8,413 nucleotides of DNA from an uncultured Saprospiraceae bacterium (GTDB taxonomy: Bacteria; Bacteroidota; Bacteroidia; Chitinophagales; Saprospiraceae). Each line of letters starts with the position of its first letter. The stretch's first letter is position 1. Below are positions 6,914-8,413 of this stretch, in pieces. The stretch spans positions 1 to 8,413 of the forward strand of contig CALHKJ010000418.1 of the NCBI GenBank assembly GCA_938033975.1, read 5' to 3'. The translations under genes were made by a program, and so were the position numbers. The notes beneath the pieces are model-generated. The model made no database searches. It saw only the letters and a program-made list of their open reading frames with translations, and was not told the DNA's origin.

Positions 6914-7467
6914 AAAATGCAATCAGATTCATAGTAATGTTGTTTATCCTAGCTTATATGACTTCTTGTGGAGCAGATCACAAACATGGTGCGGCCTCTA
7001 ACTCCTTTATGAATCAATCCAAATTTGAAGAATTGGTAGAAAGGTTTGAAGGAAACGATCGAGACAATTGGCAAAAACCATATGAGATTATTAAGTTATT
7101 TGGAGATCTTAATGGTAAAAGAATTATGGATATCGGAGCGGGTACTGGATACTTCTCTTTTAAATTGGCAGAAAAAGGAGCAGAAGTAATTGCTGCTGAT
7201 GTAGACAAACGATTCTTGAAATATATTGCTGACAAAAAAGTAGAACTTGGAGATAGTTTGGTTACCACAAGACTAACAGAATATGAAGATCCACTTTTAA
7301 AAGAAAAGGAGGTGGATCATGTGATTATAGTAAATACCTATCATCACATAGATAATCGAGTTGAATATTTTTCGAAAGTCTATCGCGGTATGCAAAGCAA
7401 AGGCAAACTTATGATTGTCGATTTTAAAAAAGAAAATACGCCGCACGGCCCACCGAAAAGACATTGA
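6910..7467 (+). CDS. Lipoprotein-type class I SAM-dependent methyltransferase, truncated by in-frame TGA
   Basis: This 185-residue product has a hydrophobic signal with a lipobox-like AYMTSC (Cys20), followed by GADHKHG. It then has a Rossmann methyltransferase core: WQKPYEII (54-61), motif I RIMDIGAGTGYF (71-82) for SAM binding, the acidic AADVD (95-99) after strand 2, VNTYHHID (141-148) as motif IV, and GKLMIVDFKK (165-174). Translation stops at TGA (7465-7467), right after PPKRH and before the last helix and strand that the family normally has. The missing part lies intact in the same frame downstream. The gene starts inside the stop of the beta-helix gene (4-bp overlap), implying coupled translation. 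A lipoprotein signal on a SAM-using enzyme is puzzling because SAM is cytoplasmic. The substrate is unknown. The call of a methyltransferase fold is firm; whether this copy is active is not. Confidence 0.82.
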   Translation: MKNAIRFIVMLFILAYMTSCGADHKHGAASNSFMNQSKFEELVERFEGNDRDNWQKPYEIIKLFGDLNGKRIMDIGAGTGYFSFKLAEKGAEVIAADVDKRFLKYIADKKVELGDSLVTTRLTEYEDPLLKEKEVDHVIIVNTYHHIDNRVEYFSKVYRGMQSKGKLMIVDFKKENTPHGPPKRH

Positions 7468-7575
7468 CTATCAGCAGAAAAAGTAAAATCTGAAATGAGC
7501 CAAGCTGGATTTAGCACTTTTGTGATCAATCAAGAAATGCTAGAAAATCAGTATGTTTTCATTGCTCAGAAGTAG
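7468..7575 (+). other. In-frame continuation of the methyltransferase beyond the TGA stop
   Basis: Directly after the TGA, the same frame runs for 35 sense codons to TAG (7573-7575), beginning LSAEKVKSEMSQAGF and ending ENQYVFIAQK. This is the ordinary C-terminus of class I methyltransferases: a helix of the type LSxExVxxEMxxAGF, then a last strand ending YVFIA. With it the protein would be 221 codons long including the TGA, which is normal for the family. The TGA most simply reflects a CGA-to-TGA change (His-Arg-Leu-Ser becoming His-stop-Leu-Ser), either a real nonsense mutation or a base-call error. Readthrough is possible, since the stop is followed by CTA, a leaky context. Confidence 0.8.
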
Positions 7576-7583
7576 ATTTTAAT

Positions 7584-7673
7584 GATTTAAGATTTAAGAC
7601 GAAAGACGAAAGAAAGACTTCAGAGGTCAGACTTCAGAATCATACATCATAGGTCATACATCAATACATCATA
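7584..7673. repeat. Patch of short degenerate direct repeats between convergent genes
   Basis: Successive short repeats run through this region: GATTTAA twice (7584-7597), GACGAAA twice (7598-7611) then GAAA, GACTTCAGA at 7616-7624 and 7630-7638, and TCATACATCA at 7640-7649 and 7654-7663, followed by ATACATCATA (7664-7673). Each motif gives way to the next, as if copied by slippage. There is no clear hairpin terminator for either convergent gene. No coding potential is apparent. Confidence 0.6.
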
Positions 7674-7676
7674 GTC

Positions 7677-8413
7677 CTAAAAACATACATTTATAGTGGC
7701 TTCAAAGTCTGAACTACTAGGTACTTCAAAACCAGCTTCTAGAAGAATGGAAACTGGAGCAGTATATGATACATTAATGTTAGGCTTCAAACAAGCATTA
7801 CTTTCAATGTCTTGCCCTGCACAAAAGTCTTCGCTTTCAGTTATGGGTCCAGTGATCTGAAAAAGTGGTGGTGGTGGACACACACTTGAATTATCCATGA
7901 TTGTTACTGTTGTATTGCAAGCTGATGAGTTTCCGCACTGATCGTAAACAATCAACTGAACATTTACAATTCCAACATCTGCACAAGTAAAGGTATTAGG
8001 GATCAAGTCGAAAGTGAGACTTGAACTACAATCATCTGCGCTTCCTCCATCAAAAATTGAAGCTGGTAAAATCAGGGTCCCGCTTGCTGGAATGTCTGCA
8101 CTAATACCCGATGTACAAACTGCTGCGGGTGCGTTTGTATCTACTTTTTCAATTCTCTGATCAAAGTTTATATCGAATAAGGTTCCACACCATAATTCTG
8201 TTACTGTCCATGTTCTATTAATTACCTCTATACAACCTGGTATTACATTATCCGTATAAAACACATTTACATTACAGGCAAGATCTAAATTGACCAAGTC
8301 TTGGTTATTGAACTGAGGGTATCCTGTGACACTAGGATCATCTGAGTTTGTGCAGTTTAGTTCAGTGTTACTAGCCAAGGTAAAATCAGCGGGGAAAACA
8401 ATAGAATTCAAAT
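7677..8413 (-). CDS. C-terminal part of a large cysteine-rich HYR-like surface protein (5' end beyond the window)
   Basis: At least 245 residues of the C-terminus of a secreted protein are present. The frame stays open to the window edge at 8413 and the only local start is a TTG at 8411, so the true start lies outside. The fragment holds two Ig-like units. The first has GCIEVINRTWTVTELWCG leading to RIEKVDTNAPAAVC. The second has SIFDGGSADDCSSSLTFDL and CADVGIVNVQLIVYDQCGNS followed by TTVTIMDN, the typical shape of Bacteroidota HYR-like repeats with paired cysteines. After a PPPP linker, the last 55 or so residues (INVSYTAPVSILLEAGFEVP and FEATINVCF) resemble the 3-coathanger stack domain of T9SS-associated proteins. 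No usual type A or B T9SS sorting domain is seen at the end. A role in adhesion or gliding is inferred, not shown. Confidence 0.82.
   Translation of the reverse strand, partial: LNSIVFPADFTLASNTELNCTNSDDPSVTGYPQFNNQDLVNLDLACNVNVFYTDNVIPGCIEVINRTWTVTELWCGTLFDINFDQRIEKVDTNAPAAVCTSGISADIPASGTLILPASIFDGGSADDCSSSLTFDLIPNTFTCADVGIVNVQLIVYDQCGNSSACNTTVTIMDNSSVCPPPPLFQITGPITESEDFCAGQDIESNACLKPNINVSYTAPVSILLEAGFEVPSSSDFEATINVCF

Noticed and set aside
7465..7500. Selenocysteine insertion at the TGA
   Set aside because: Only a 4-bp stem (CAGA/TCTG) follows the TGA, unlike a bacterial SECIS, and the family position suits a basic residue, not a redox cysteine.
8409..8411. TTG as the start of the HYR-like protein
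   Set aside because: The frame continues to the window edge, no signal peptide follows, and the sequence begins in mid-domain.

Overview
The window looks like a stretch of an AT-rich Bacteroidota chromosome, probably a marine or gliding Cytophagales- or Flavobacteriia-like organism. The evidence is a TonB-dependent receptor with an N-terminal carboxypeptidase-regulatory-like domain, a type IX secretion (T9SS) C-terminal sorting domain, a cysteine-rich HYR-like adhesin fragment, and start codons without clear Shine-Dalgarno sequences. No rRNA, tRNA, CRISPR array or transposase gene was seen.

Layout. Positions 1-231 are non-coding and hold a perfect 11-bp hairpin (63-88) that looks like a terminator. 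Positions 232-2622 (-) encode a TonB-dependent outer-membrane receptor. Positions 2623-2877 contain two repeat structures. The first is a GC-rich 45-bp core between 11-bp perfect inverted repeats (2659-2725). The second is a cluster of three alternating copies of a GACCT...TTTTAA palindromic motif (2790-2881) that runs into the stop codon of the next gene. Positions 5140-2878 (-) are a two-gene operon: a lipoprotein with a parallel beta-helix, then an overlapping diheme cytochrome c-like lipoprotein. I recognise this as a conserved gene pair of unknown function (the TIGR03805/TIGR03806 type). Positions 5141-5461 are a divergent intergenic region with a 15-bp palindrome and a 148-bp MITE-like element with 22-bp imperfect terminal inverted repeats next to TA dinucleotides.

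On the + strand, 5462-6913 encodes a secreted parallel beta-helix protein with a T9SS sorting domain. It overlaps by 4 bp a lipoprotein-type SAM-dependent methyltransferase gene (6910-7467). The methyltransferase is cut by an in-frame TGA; the same frame continues for 35 more family-like codons to 7575. A patch of short degenerate direct repeats (7584-7673) separates it from the convergent 3' end of a large surface protein gene (7677-8413, -) that runs off the window.

How the genes may work together (inference). All the intact products carry export signals, so the region is devoted to the cell envelope. The beta-helix/diheme lipoprotein pair is the best candidate for an undescribed system: a periplasmic or outer-membrane electron-transfer or oxidation step coupled to a beta-helix that may bind a polymer. 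The TonB receptor downstream on the same strand could import a related ligand, but the repeat-filled 255-bp gap means co-transcription is not assured. The second beta-helix protein and the methyltransferase form their own coupled unit.
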